DNA of 53,895 bases, from assembly GCF_015776785.2 (NCBI RefSeq), contig NZ_LFMD02000005.1, forward strand, positions 212,828 to 266,722. Reading direction: 5' to 3'. This document shows positions 23,128-31,149 of the stretch, piece after piece; positions within the stretch are counted from its first letter, which is position 1; the number at the start of each line of letters is the position of its first letter. The DNA comes from Kitasatospora sp. SUK 42. Its GTDB lineage: Bacteria > Actinomycetota > Actinomycetes > Streptomycetales > Streptomycetaceae. The notes beneath the pieces were generated by a model. It did not search any database. It worked only from the letters and a program-made list of their open reading frames with translations, and was not told the DNA's origin. A program made the position numbers and the translations under genes.

Positions 23128-23916
23128 GTGACCGAGATGATCGAGATACCGGATGTAGAAGGCGACTGGGAGCCTGCGACAGAGCTCCAGGCAGGTGGGC
23201 GCAATCCGGCGCGGCAGGCATCGATGTTCCAGAGCGCGGCCTGGCCGTTGAGGTCGCTGGCCTTGCTCTCGGTGGACTTGGATGCGGTGGCCCGGCGACT
23301 GAAGCTGACCATCGAGACCTCGTGGGACGGGCACGGCAGCGTTCGGGCGGCGTTCTTCGTGTTGGACGGGACGGACTTCGTCGTCACCCACCACGAGGGC
23401 GACCCTCCGGGCACCCACGTCTGGACCCGGAAAGGCGGACCTGCCGATCCCGCCACGCGCGCGGGCAGCCTCCTCGCGGCTCTCAGCGTGGGGCCAGAGG
23501 CGGTCTCGTACTCCACCTGGGGAGCCGGCACCGACCTGGCACACATGCCCGATGCCTGGTGGCGTGGCCGGTCGAAGCCCGAGTGGTCACGCCAGGACAT
23601 CTGGGAGGCCTTCAAGACCCGTCCGGGGATGTACGTCGGCGGCGTCAGCTTCGGGGCCGTGGTCGGGTTCCTCAACGGCTACGACACCGCCTCCGAAGGA
23701 GCCCTGCTGGACGGGTTCCAGGAGTGGCTCGCCACCAAACTGGGATACGGCTGGAACCTGGTGTACTGGGCCTTGGCCGAGAAGATGATCTTTCCCGACG
23801 GCCGTCCCGAGGAACCCTGGTCGCCCGAGACCGAGAAGCACGCGGCGACCGAACTGATCCGCCTGCTCGACGAGTTCTTCGATCACCTCGCCAACGATCC
23901 CAAGGATCGCCCCTGA
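23128..23916 (+). CDS. passenger protein of the ISL3 element, unknown function
   Basis: A 262-residue soluble protein starting at GTG 23128. Residues 40-110 look like a beta-rich domain (LKLTIETSWDGHGSVRAAFFVLDGTDFVVTHHEGD). The second part (about 160-260) has DIWEAFKTRPGMYVGGVSFGAVVGFLNGYD and EWLATKLGYGWNLVYWALAEK, a RPGMYVG-type motif seen in several uncharacterised actinobacterial proteins. It lies inside the IS inverted repeats and points toward the transposase gene; the two stops are 25 bp apart. Nothing shows whether it helps transposition or the host. Function unknown. Confidence 0.72.
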   Translation: MTEMIEIPDVEGDWEPATELQAGGRNPARQASMFQSAAWPLRSLALLSVDLDAVARRLKLTIETSWDGHGSVRAAFFVLDGTDFVVTHHEGDPPGTHVWTRKGGPADPATRAGSLLAALSVGPEAVSYSTWGAGTDLAHMPDAWWRGRSKPEWSRQDIWEAFKTRPGMYVGGVSFGAVVGFLNGYDTASEGALLDGFQEWLATKLGYGWNLVYWALAEKMIFPDGRPEEPWSPETEKHAATELIRLLDEFFDHLANDPKDRP

Positions 23917-23941
23917 GTGGACCGATCGAGAGGCCCTGGGC

Positions 23942-25528
23942 TTATCCCCGGGTGAGGATCCGGATCCGCAGGAGTCGGAACGAGGCCCGGCCGTATATGG
24001 CTCTCTTCAGCGTTTTGACCCGATTTACGTTGCCCTCGACCTTGCCGGAGCTCCATTCGAGGGTGAGGCCAGCGGTCACGGCGTCGAGGTCCTGGCGGAG
24101 GAAACCGGCGAACGAGCGCATCGGCGCGGGAGCATCCTGCTCGGCCTGCCGGATCCAGCCCGGCAGCAGGCTGCCGCGCCGGTTGACCATGAGGTCGCGG
24201 AAGCATCGGGCCAGGTCACAGGCCCGGGCGATGTCCGGGCAAGCGAGACGGATGTCCAGCAGCCTCTCCTGTTCCTGATCGGTGAGCGTCTCGCGCGGAC
24301 GCGTGATCCAGGAGGCGATCCGACGGGGGCTGGGGATGTCGGCGCGAACCGGTTCGGCGGTCCCCTCGCGTAGGGAGGCGACGTGGCGGCGGACCACCTG
24401 GACGCTGCCTTGGTAGCCGCGCTCGTGGATCTCTCGGAACAGCTGCTGGGCGCTAGTGCAGCCGGCGGTGAACCGGTTGTTCATGTAGGGCTTGAACGGG
24501 TCGATCAGCACCTGCCTGCTGGCCCCGAAGTCCCGGGCAGAGGCCAGGAGTTCGTCCAGTGGGGTGGTCTTGAAACGGCGCACGGTCTTGCGGTCCAGGC
24601 TCAGGTGACGGGCGATGGCGCTGATCGTCCACTTCTGGTCCAGCAGCCGGTGCACGTCCGCGTACCGGTCCCGGGTCCGCTCGATGATCGGGGTGCGGGG
24701 CAGCTGCAGCAGCGGAAGGTCGATCGTCGGCGGCTCGGGCGGATCCTCCTGCTCGGCGTGTTTGCGAAGGCAGGAGCGATGCTGATGGCAGGTCTTCTCG
24801 ACCGCGGCCGACAGGTTCTGAAGCAGATGCCAGCGGTCTGCCACTTCGATCGCCTCAGGTGCGGCTTCCTTGATCGCTCGGGTGTAGGTGGTGGCCCGGT
24901 CGCGGCAGATGATCTCGGCACCGGGGTGCTCACGCAGCCACGCGGCGAAGGTCTCCGAGGTGCGGTCCGGGAGCACGTCGACCACCCGGCCCGTCTCGAC
25001 GTCCACGAGCACGGTTCCGTAGGTCCGGCCCTTGCGGAACGCGAACTCGTCGACCCCAAGCACCCGCGGCGCCCGCTCGGGTACCTCGGGGGCCTCCAGC
25101 AGCCCGAGCAGGCGGGTGCGGCCGGCGGCGACGCTGAGCTTGCGGCACAGCCGCTCGCCGGCCCGCCCTCCCAACTCGACCGCGACGGCCCGCAGCCACT
25201 GCTGCAGCCCGATGCTGGAGCGCACGTGGCGCTCACTCAGCCCCCGGACCTGCTCGACGAACGTCCGCCGCCGGCATCGGCTGCGGTCGCAGAAGAACCG
25301 CCGCACCCGCAGCCGTATCGCCAGCCTCCGTCCCGCGAGCGGACGTTCAGCCAGCGTTCGCCAGTAGGTGGAGTGGGTCCGCTTTCCCGGGCTTCCGCAG
25401 CCCGGACAGCAGGACGCCGGACCGCACGCGGCGACCTCCATCACCACGAGCTCCGGACCGGCGGTCAGCCGCTCCAGTTCAACATCGACTCCGGGAAACA
25501 GCACATCTTCGATCGAGTGGAACACCAC
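23942..25528 (-). CDS. ISL3 family transposase
   Basis: A 528-residue ISL3 transposase, apparently complete. The N-terminal zinc-ribbon has CPGCGSPGKRTHS followed by a second Cys pair in FFCDRSRCRRRTF. The DDE catalytic residues are seen in VLGVDEFAFRKGRTYGTVLVD, ICRDRATTYTRAI and WSSGKVEGNVNRVKTLKR. A helix-turn-helix (WTISAIARHLSLDRKTVRRF) sits in the middle. It starts at GTG 25528 and ends 70 codons short of nothing essential, with RILTRG. It lies within matched inverted repeats, so the element may still be mobile. Confidence 0.93.
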   Translation of the reverse strand: MVFHSIEDVLFPGVDVELERLTAGPELVVMEVAACGPASCCPGCGSPGKRTHSTYWRTLAERPLAGRRLAIRLRVRRFFCDRSRCRRRTFVEQVRGLSERHVRSSIGLQQWLRAVAVELGGRAGERLCRKLSVAAGRTRLLGLLEAPEVPERAPRVLGVDEFAFRKGRTYGTVLVDVETGRVVDVLPDRTSETFAAWLREHPGAEIICRDRATTYTRAIKEAAPEAIEVADRWHLLQNLSAAVEKTCHQHRSCLRKHAEQEDPPEPPTIDLPLLQLPRTPIIERTRDRYADVHRLLDQKWTISAIARHLSLDRKTVRRFKTTPLDELLASARDFGASRQVLIDPFKPYMNNRFTAGCTSAQQLFREIHERGYQGSVQVVRRHVASLREGTAEPVRADIPSPRRIASWITRPRETLTDQEQERLLDIRLACPDIARACDLARCFRDLMVNRRGSLLPGWIRQAEQDAPAPMRSFAGFLRQDLDAVTAGLTLEWSSGKVEGNVNRVKTLKRAIYGRASFRLLRIRILTRG

Positions 25529-25592
25529 GCACAGGTCATCCCGCAGGGAAACGATCCTGCATGCATGCCGATGACCTGGTCTTTCACGAAAA

Positions 25593-25624
25593 TCCGGTCA
25601 GAGCCATTTTCACCGATCCTCATC
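25593..25624 (-). repeat. right terminal inverted repeat of the ISL3 element
   Basis: Reads inward as GATGAGGATCGGTGAAAATG and ends TCTGACCGGA on the complementary strand, matching the left repeat at 31 of 32 positions. Confidence 0.85.
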
Positions 25625-25845
25625 AGCCCGATCGCCCTGTGGCCGGCAGCCACCCCGTCGCCCGTCGGCTCGCGGAGCCGGTCGGCCGCATCGAGCAGGC
25701 CGCGATCGACATCCACCGCTCGCTGGGTAGGCCCCGGAGCCCGCGCCGCTGCCGGGGCACCGGGTTGCCTTACTGGCCCGTGAGGTCGGCACCCATCAGC
25801 CGCAACGCGGGAGGACGAGATAGGACAGGCCAGCACGGAGTCGGG

Positions 25846-26442
25846 TCAGACGGCTGATCCTTCGCCGTCCGTGCGGTCGTCCATGTACCAGACGCTGGGC
25901 ACTCGACCAGGGAGCCGGTGCCCGGTCCGGTGCTCGCCCTTGGTGCAGCCGGCGAACGGCCCGCCCGGGCCGCGCAGGGCGGCGATGTGGGGCCGGTAGT
26001 GGTCGCGGTACCAGACGCTGGGCCCGGTGTAGCCGCAGGTGGCGGGATCGGTCAGCTCCTGCCAGGCCAGCCACATCGCGTGCAGCACGCCGACGGCGTC
26101 CCAGTGCTCGGTCCACCGGTGGCACCACCGGGCGTCGGCGGACACCTCGCCGAGGCAACTGGGGACGAGGACGCCCTCGACCCACTCCGTGAGCAGCCTC
26201 AGCTCGGCGTCGAGCTGTTCACCTTCGAGGAGGAAGAGGAACGGCGGATACTGCCACTCGGCGCCTTCCTCCAGCTCTGCTTCGGCGCCGTCCGGCGTTA
26301 CGTCATCCCTGTTGCCCGCCGAACTGGCCGCCCCGGAGCCGGATTCCCGGAGGTCCCGCAGCTCGGCCTGAACGGCCCGGAGCATGGCCTTGAGATCCTC
26401 AACGTCCTCGGTGAGCACCCGGTGCGCGGTATCGTCAGCCAC
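25846..26442 (-). CDS. DUF4913 domain protein
   Basis: A 198-residue protein. An N-terminal coiled-coil-like helix (EDVEDLKAMLRAVQAELRDL, about 11-31) is followed by an acidic linker and the DUF4913 domain (about 65-160: WVEGVLVPSCLGEVSADARWC, HAMWLAWQEL, WYRDHYRPHI). A C-terminal GCTKGEHRTGH segment follows. DUF4913 proteins are commonly encoded next to actinobacterial conjugation ATPases. The GTG start overlaps the VirD4-like stop by eight bases, making it the last gene of the transfer operon. It could be an accessory factor of the coupling protein (inference). Confidence 0.85.
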   Translation of the reverse strand: MADDTAHRVLTEDVEDLKAMLRAVQAELRDLRESGSGAASSAGNRDDVTPDGAEAELEEGAEWQYPPFLFLLEGEQLDAELRLLTEWVEGVLVPSCLGEVSADARWCHRWTEHWDAVGVLHAMWLAWQELTDPATCGYTGPSVWYRDHYRPHIAALRGPGGPFAGCTKGEHRTGHRLPGRVPSVWYMDDRTDGEGSAV

Positions 26443-28171
26443 GGCGGGCCGCCTTCCGTGCCTCCCAGGCGACGGCGGCGCGCTTGGCGATGAGGGTCTC
26501 CTCGGCCTTCATCGCGGGGCCGAGGTGGGCCATGGCCTGCTCCTCGTACCAGGGGCGCAGGGCGATCTGGGCGACGGGCATGCCGGTGGACAGCAGGAGG
26601 GCGGTGCCGCGTTTCATGGCGCGGATCCGGGCCGGTTCGAGGATCTGCTCGCGCTGCTCGCTGAAGGACGTGGAGCCGCCGTCGCGGCTCCTGGAGTAGG
26701 ACTCGCGGGTGATGTCGTGATTGCCGACCAGGGTGGCGATGTCGGTGACGAAGCGCGGGTCGTCCAGGCCGACGCCGATGACCTTCTTCGTGGCCGCTCC
26801 CCACAGTGCGTCCATGCCGACCTCGCCCCAGGCCCGTACGCCCTGCCGGTAGGACTGGAGGATCGTGTACGGGGTGATGCCGCGCGAGCCGAGGTGGCTG
26901 TAGAGGTCGGGCAGGTCCTCGATCCGGCAGATGTTGGCCGCCTCGTCCAGCACGGCGCGCATCGGCTCGGGCAGGCGCCCGCCGTGGCGCTCACCGGTCT
27001 CGGACGCCGCGGTGAACACGGAGTCGGCGAGCGCGGCCACGACGGCGGACGCGGCGCCGCCCTTCCTGCTGAGCAGGTAGAGGGTGTCCCGGGAGAGCGC
27101 GAACTCCTCCGGCCGGAACCGGGGCCGGTGCCGGTCGGGGAGCATCCAGGCGAGCACCTTGTCGTCGCGCAGCGCGCTCACGGCGGTACGGGCGTTCTGA
27201 TAGATGCCGGACTGGGTCTCCTCGGCGATGTTGATGGAGCTGTCGACCTGTTCGGCGAGGACCTCCTCGTGCTGGTAGAGGACCCGCAGCGGCGCCCGCT
27301 CCTTGGGGTCGGCCAGCCACCTGAGCACGTCCCGCACGGTGGCGCCGTCCCACCAGGCGGCGCGGAACATGCCGACCAGCAGATCGCTGGCTCCCTGGGC
27401 CCAGAACGGGTCGGCGACGTCCGACTTCACCTGGTTGACGAAGTGCCCGGCCAGGCGCTCGGCGCGGTCGAGCGTCTCGGCCTCGGCGACGATGTCCCAC
27501 CACCACGCTCGCTCGACCTGGGCCACGCCCTGGGTGTCGAACGCCCAGACGTCGCCCGCCTGCTGGCGGGAGGCCAGGGTGGCGGCGTAGACGTCCGGCT
27601 TGTTGCTGGTCAGCAGCAGGGCCGCCGGTGCCTCCTCGGCGACCGGGATCGCGATCGCCGAGGACTTGCCGGCCCGGGGCGCCATGAGGGCGAGGTAGGT
27701 GTCCTCGTCGGACCCGCGCAGTTCCACGCCGGTGGGCAAATGGTCCCCGAGCAGTACGCCGCGATCACGCGAGGCGACGTCACGCGGCCGGACGCCGTAC
27801 AGGGAAGCGCGCAGCCGGACGGCGGTACGGCCTGCCCGCTCGGGGGTGAGGTCGCGTACCTGGTGGAGGGTGGCGAGGTGGGAGGCGTTGTGGAACCAGC
27901 GCAGTCCCGCCCACAGGCCCCGGACGATGCCGGCGAGGGCGGCCAGGTCGAGGAGCACGGCGCCGATGCCGCTGGCGGTGGGGGAGTGCGGCCAGACGGA
28001 GTGCCAGTCGCGCGCCATCTCGAAGACGGTGTACGGGCTGAGCGGCGGGGCGTCGGCCCCGGCGAGGACGGCGCCGGCGGCGGCCCCCGTCCACGTCGAG
28101 GCGGACAGCACCACCGCGCCGCCGACGAGGATGCCGCCGGCGAGCCACGCCCGGTCGTTCTCGGTCATCAT
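26435..28171 (-). CDS. VirD4/TraG-like type IV coupling ATPase
   Basis: A 578-residue coupling protein that would pump the relaxase-DNA complex into the transfer channel. Membrane segments near 12-38 and 66-90 anchor it. The Walker A is APRAGKSS (164-171), and the Walker B is RAVLDEAANI in the C-terminal half. Other TraG/VirD4 words are LLTSNKPDVYA, DLPDLYSHLGSRGITPYTILQSYRQG and VGNHDITRESYSRS. I chose the start MMTEND at 28171, four bases inside the preceding gene (ATGA overlap), although the frame is open far upstream. It acts with the VirB4-like ATPase encoded just before. Confidence 0.92.
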   Translation of the reverse strand: MMTENDRAWLAGGILVGGAVVLSASTWTGAAAGAVLAGADAPPLSPYTVFEMARDWHSVWPHSPTASGIGAVLLDLAALAGIVRGLWAGLRWFHNASHLATLHQVRDLTPERAGRTAVRLRASLYGVRPRDVASRDRGVLLGDHLPTGVELRGSDEDTYLALMAPRAGKSSAIAIPVAEEAPAALLLTSNKPDVYAATLASRQQAGDVWAFDTQGVAQVERAWWWDIVAEAETLDRAERLAGHFVNQVKSDVADPFWAQGASDLLVGMFRAAWWDGATVRDVLRWLADPKERAPLRVLYQHEEVLAEQVDSSINIAEETQSGIYQNARTAVSALRDDKVLAWMLPDRHRPRFRPEEFALSRDTLYLLSRKGGAASAVVAALADSVFTAASETGERHGGRLPEPMRAVLDEAANICRIEDLPDLYSHLGSRGITPYTILQSYRQGVRAWGEVGMDALWGAATKKVIGVGLDDPRFVTDIATLVGNHDITRESYSRSRDGGSTSFSEQREQILEPARIRAMKRGTALLLSTGMPVAQIALRPWYEEQAMAHLGPAMKAEETLIAKRAAVAWEARKAARRG

Positions 28172-29691
28172 CGGGGAACCCCCTCGCGCACGTTCTCGGC
28201 CGCGTCGGTGTGGTAGAGCCGGTGCTCGGTCGCGGTGAGCTCCATCGCAGCCGCGATGCCCGGCCGGGTGCCCAACTTGATCAGGTACTTGCCGCGGCCG
28301 GGGTGGACCTGGTCGGAGGTGTCGAGGCCGGTGGAGGTGGCCGACGCCCAGGACTCGATCATCATCTGCTCCTGCTCGGTGAGAGCCCTTCGGCCCGAGA
28401 CCCGGCCGAGCTCCTCGCCGGTGGAGCCGCCGATCACCCAGGTGTCGCACCGGTCCATCAGGCCACGGGCCTTGGCCCGGTCCTCCTCGGTGGGCAGGGA
28501 TTCGGAGTCGAGGGTCGAGTGCGTGGCGTAGATGCTGACATCGTCCGTGGTCCGATTGAGGCGGCTGATTCCGTCCATGGCATCGACGAGGCCCGGGCCC
28601 GCGCGCAGGGCCCGCCACATCTCGTCCATGGGCAACACGAGCTTGCGGCGCATCAGGCCGAGACTGCGAGCGCTGTCGATGGACGAGTAGGTGTACGCCC
28701 AACTCGCGATCATCCCCGCGGAAACGACGTCGTTGCCACGGGCCCGCAGAGCGCTGATGTCGACGGAGACGGCCGGTGCGGCCAGATCGACCGGCGTCGT
28801 GGTCGGACCGTCGAACATCCCCTTGAGTGGACCGTCGACCAGGTTGTCCAGGCCAGCAACGATCGAGCGGGTCAGGTTGAGATAGGTGTCGCCCTCGGCA
28901 GCGAGCTTGGCCCGCAACGCCGCAGGGGCCTGCCGGAGGACGGCAATCACATCAGGAACCACGGGATCGGCCCCCGGAACGGCGTCGGCGGCAAGCTGTA
29001 CGGCGGTGGTCAACGCGGAGCGCTCGACCTCGTCGGGCTGGCGCCCCAGCCCCACCCGGGTGGCCAGCAGAGCGCCGAGTGTCTCCAACCGCCGGCCGTT
29101 GAGCACATCCAACAGGGCGTAGCGATCGGCGGTCGGCAGAGCGGGCAGACGGTGCTTCAACGGGCCGGAGTCCAAGGGGTTGATCCGCTCGCTTCCGGTG
29201 CCGATCCGCAGCACGCTGCCACCGAGCTCGCGGACCATCATGGAGTACTCGCCCTTGACGTCGGCCGGGACGCACATCATGTGTCCGAAGGCGACGTAGA
29301 CGAGGCAGATCCTCTTGATCAGGGCGGACTTGCCGACGCCGGGCTGCGCCATGACCCACACACCCGGGTTGGTGGTGAGCTTGCCGGTCCAGCCGGACGG
29401 ATCGATGCACACCAGCTCCCCGGTGAGCACGTCGCGGCCGACCGGCACTCCGCGCGGCGGAAGCCGTGAGCCGAGCAGGAAGGGGTAGACCGCGCCGACC
29501 TGAGTGGAGGGACCGGTGTAGACGGTGCCGCTGTCCTCCACGACCGCCCGGCCGCCGTACAGGCCGCCCCAACCGAGCCGCGGAGCGTAGGCCCGCCGGG
29601 AACCCGCTGCGCGACGCGCCCTTCCGTACTCCCGCTGCCCATCGTCCGGCTCGGCAGCCCAACGCGGCGTCAGTACCTTCGGCCGTCCCAT
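28168..29691 (-). CDS. VirB4-like conjugation ATPase
   Basis: A 507-residue cytoplasmic ATPase of the VirB4/TraC group. The Walker A AQPGVGKSA is at about 115-123, preceded by GRDVLTGELVCIDPSGW. KGEYSMMVRELGG follows, and the Walker B region is LVLPMDEMWRAL near 350, then YATHSTLDSESLP. It is shorter than classical VirB4 (about 800 residues). The missing N-terminal part is probably supplied by the separate SCO6880-type protein upstream, the split arrangement seen in actinobacteria. Its stop overlaps the coupling-protein start. Confidence 0.9.
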   Translation of the reverse strand: MGRPKVLTPRWAAEPDDGQREYGRARRAAGSRRAYAPRLGWGGLYGGRAVVEDSGTVYTGPSTQVGAVYPFLLGSRLPPRGVPVGRDVLTGELVCIDPSGWTGKLTTNPGVWVMAQPGVGKSALIKRICLVYVAFGHMMCVPADVKGEYSMMVRELGGSVLRIGTGSERINPLDSGPLKHRLPALPTADRYALLDVLNGRRLETLGALLATRVGLGRQPDEVERSALTTAVQLAADAVPGADPVVPDVIAVLRQAPAALRAKLAAEGDTYLNLTRSIVAGLDNLVDGPLKGMFDGPTTTPVDLAAPAVSVDISALRARGNDVVSAGMIASWAYTYSSIDSARSLGLMRRKLVLPMDEMWRALRAGPGLVDAMDGISRLNRTTDDVSIYATHSTLDSESLPTEEDRAKARGLMDRCDTWVIGGSTGEELGRVSGRRALTEQEQMMIESWASATSTGLDTSDQVHPGRGKYLIKLGTRPGIAAAMELTATEHRLYHTDAAENVREGVPR

Positions 29692-29700
29692 GTCGTTTCC

Positions 29701-31149
29701 CTACTTCACCAGGGGGTGATAGCCGATCGGCAGACCGGCAGCGAACGTGGACGCCTGAGCGCCGTAGGCCGGCCGCATCCGGATGCCCTTCGTCGCCTTC
29801 ACCGCGCGCTCCAGTTCCTGCCTGGCGTCGGGGAGTTCGGCGGCGGAGCGGGCGGTGGTGGTGACCCGCAGCGTCCAGTCGACGACCTGGGCGCCGCTCG
29901 CAGCCTGGTTGGCAGCCTGCTCCGCGCGCTGGTAGTCGGCCTTCTGGCTCCACTTCGCGCGGCCCCGCACCTGCGCGGTCGCCTGGGCACGCTGCTCGGC
30001 GTTGGAGATCTCACGCTCAAGGACCGCCTCACCCTCGACGGGGTCGAGTACCCGGTAGGAGACGGTGACGCGGCGCTGGAACCGTCCGGGGCTCAGCAAC
30101 GGCAGCAGCACGCTGTAGGGGATCGGGCGGCGCGGCATCTCCCGGAGCACCCAGCTCACGGAGACGGCGCCGTCGTGCGCGTAGGTCTCCAGCAGGTCGT
30201 CGGCGGCGACCGGGCCGCACTCACCCCAGGCCAGATCAGCGAAGTCCTCGTCCCGGCCGTCGAACACCGCCGGATCGTAGGCGGAACGGACCAGACGGCG
30301 CAGGTCGGTGGGCGTGCTCCGGCGCACGATGTCGGTGCCGGTGCCGTTCAAGTCGAGCGTGTCGACCACCCGCAGGGCCTCGGCCACCTGCTCGGCCAGG
30401 TCGGTCGGTGGGTTCGCCCCTGTGGTCGGGTCGACGATGACGCTCATCCACGGTGCCACCGAGGCGGTGGCGCGTGGCGTGGTGCGAACGAGCTCGTCGA
30501 TCGTGTCGAGTGCCAGGCGCGGGGCGTCCGACCGGCGGCGGGCCTTGACGTCGTCGGCGAGGGCTTCGCCCGCGCCGGGCGTGATCTGGATGGTGACGGA
30601 GGCACCCAGGATCTGTTCGTCGGTACTCATCGCGTCCAGGACCGCGCTCCAGCTGCGCAGGCCCGCGCGTACAGCGCTGGTGGTGGCCATGAGTGTTCCA
30701 CCAGGGGCGAGCAGAGTGGTGATGGTCATCGCCCCGCTGGAGCGGTTGTGGACCACCCCGACCGGGTGGCCCGTAGTGGGGTCGTGGGCGGCGATCAGCA
30801 CGGAGCTCGCACCGACGCCCGGCAGGTCCAGGGCGTACGGCTGCGGCAGGAGAACCTGGCGGTAGGAGGTGCTACCCGAACGGTTGGCGCGTCGCCACGC
30901 CAGGACGGCCCAGTAGTAGGCCAGAGCCGACATGCCGTGACGGCGCGCGGCGGCCAGCCCCGCCAGGGCGAGGGTGAGCGGTACATCGACGAGCAAGGTG
31001 CTCGGGTAGCGGGCGCCGACGATACCGTCGGTGATCAGCACGACGGCCGCCATGATGGTCGCCTGGCGCGACATTCCACCGAGGCCGAAGCTGCGCCTTG
31101 TGCGGAATCCCTGCACCCGCAGTCCATCCGGGACTTCATACGTGGTCAC
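29701..31149 (-). CDS. SCO6880 family transfer protein
   Basis: A 482-residue protein of the SCO6880 family. Two membrane segments at about 28-48 and 52-68 resemble VirB3/PrgI. The soluble part has AYYWAVLAWRR and YRQVLLPQPYALDLPGVG, comparable to the VirB4 N-terminal domain, and NAEQRAQATAQVRGRAKW in the second half. The GTG start overlaps the VirB6-like stop by four bases. It is followed 9 bp later by the VirB4-like ATPase gene, with which it probably forms one functional ATPase assembly at the membrane. Confidence 0.88.
   Translation of the reverse strand: MTTYEVPDGLRVQGFRTRRSFGLGGMSRQATIMAAVVLITDGIVGARYPSTLLVDVPLTLALAGLAAARRHGMSALAYYWAVLAWRRANRSGSTSYRQVLLPQPYALDLPGVGASSVLIAAHDPTTGHPVGVVHNRSSGAMTITTLLAPGGTLMATTSAVRAGLRSWSAVLDAMSTDEQILGASVTIQITPGAGEALADDVKARRRSDAPRLALDTIDELVRTTPRATASVAPWMSVIVDPTTGANPPTDLAEQVAEALRVVDTLDLNGTGTDIVRRSTPTDLRRLVRSAYDPAVFDGRDEDFADLAWGECGPVAADDLLETYAHDGAVSVSWVLREMPRRPIPYSVLLPLLSPGRFQRRVTVSYRVLDPVEGEAVLEREISNAEQRAQATAQVRGRAKWSQKADYQRAEQAANQAASGAQVVDWTLRVTTTARSAAELPDARQELERAVKATKGIRMRPAYGAQASTFAAGLPIGYHPLVK

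Larger units (their letters stand above)
23015..25624. mobile_element. ISL3-family insertion sequence with passenger gene
   Basis: A 2,610-bp element bounded by 32-bp terminal inverted repeats (23015-23046 and 25593-25624, 31 of 32 matching) and an imperfect 8-bp target duplication. It holds an ISL3-type transposase on the minus strand (23942-25528) and, convergent with it, an unrelated 262-aa gene (23128-23916). The typical ISL3 element is about 1.3-1.6 kb with one gene, so the extra gene is a passenger. It lies within the decayed copy of the 551-aa gene. Confidence 0.88.
22507..25823 (+). pseudogene. 551-aa gene homologue, decayed and split by an IS element
   Basis: It begins DVTWGDLITTASARLESTLAAL in the frame opened at 22507, hits TAG at 22606, and continues in shifted frames with DPLGIGEGDVARLRDN and ASHHGPADQPRSPYAAYLDS to GQLSP at 23007. 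After the ISL3 element it resumes at 25625 (DRPVAGSHPVARRLAEPVGRIEQAAIDIHRSL). It then jumps, by a large internal deletion, to LLAREVGTHQPQRGRTR and the stop at 25821-25823. Each segment matches the 551-aa protein in order, so this is an inactivated copy. Confidence 0.8.
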
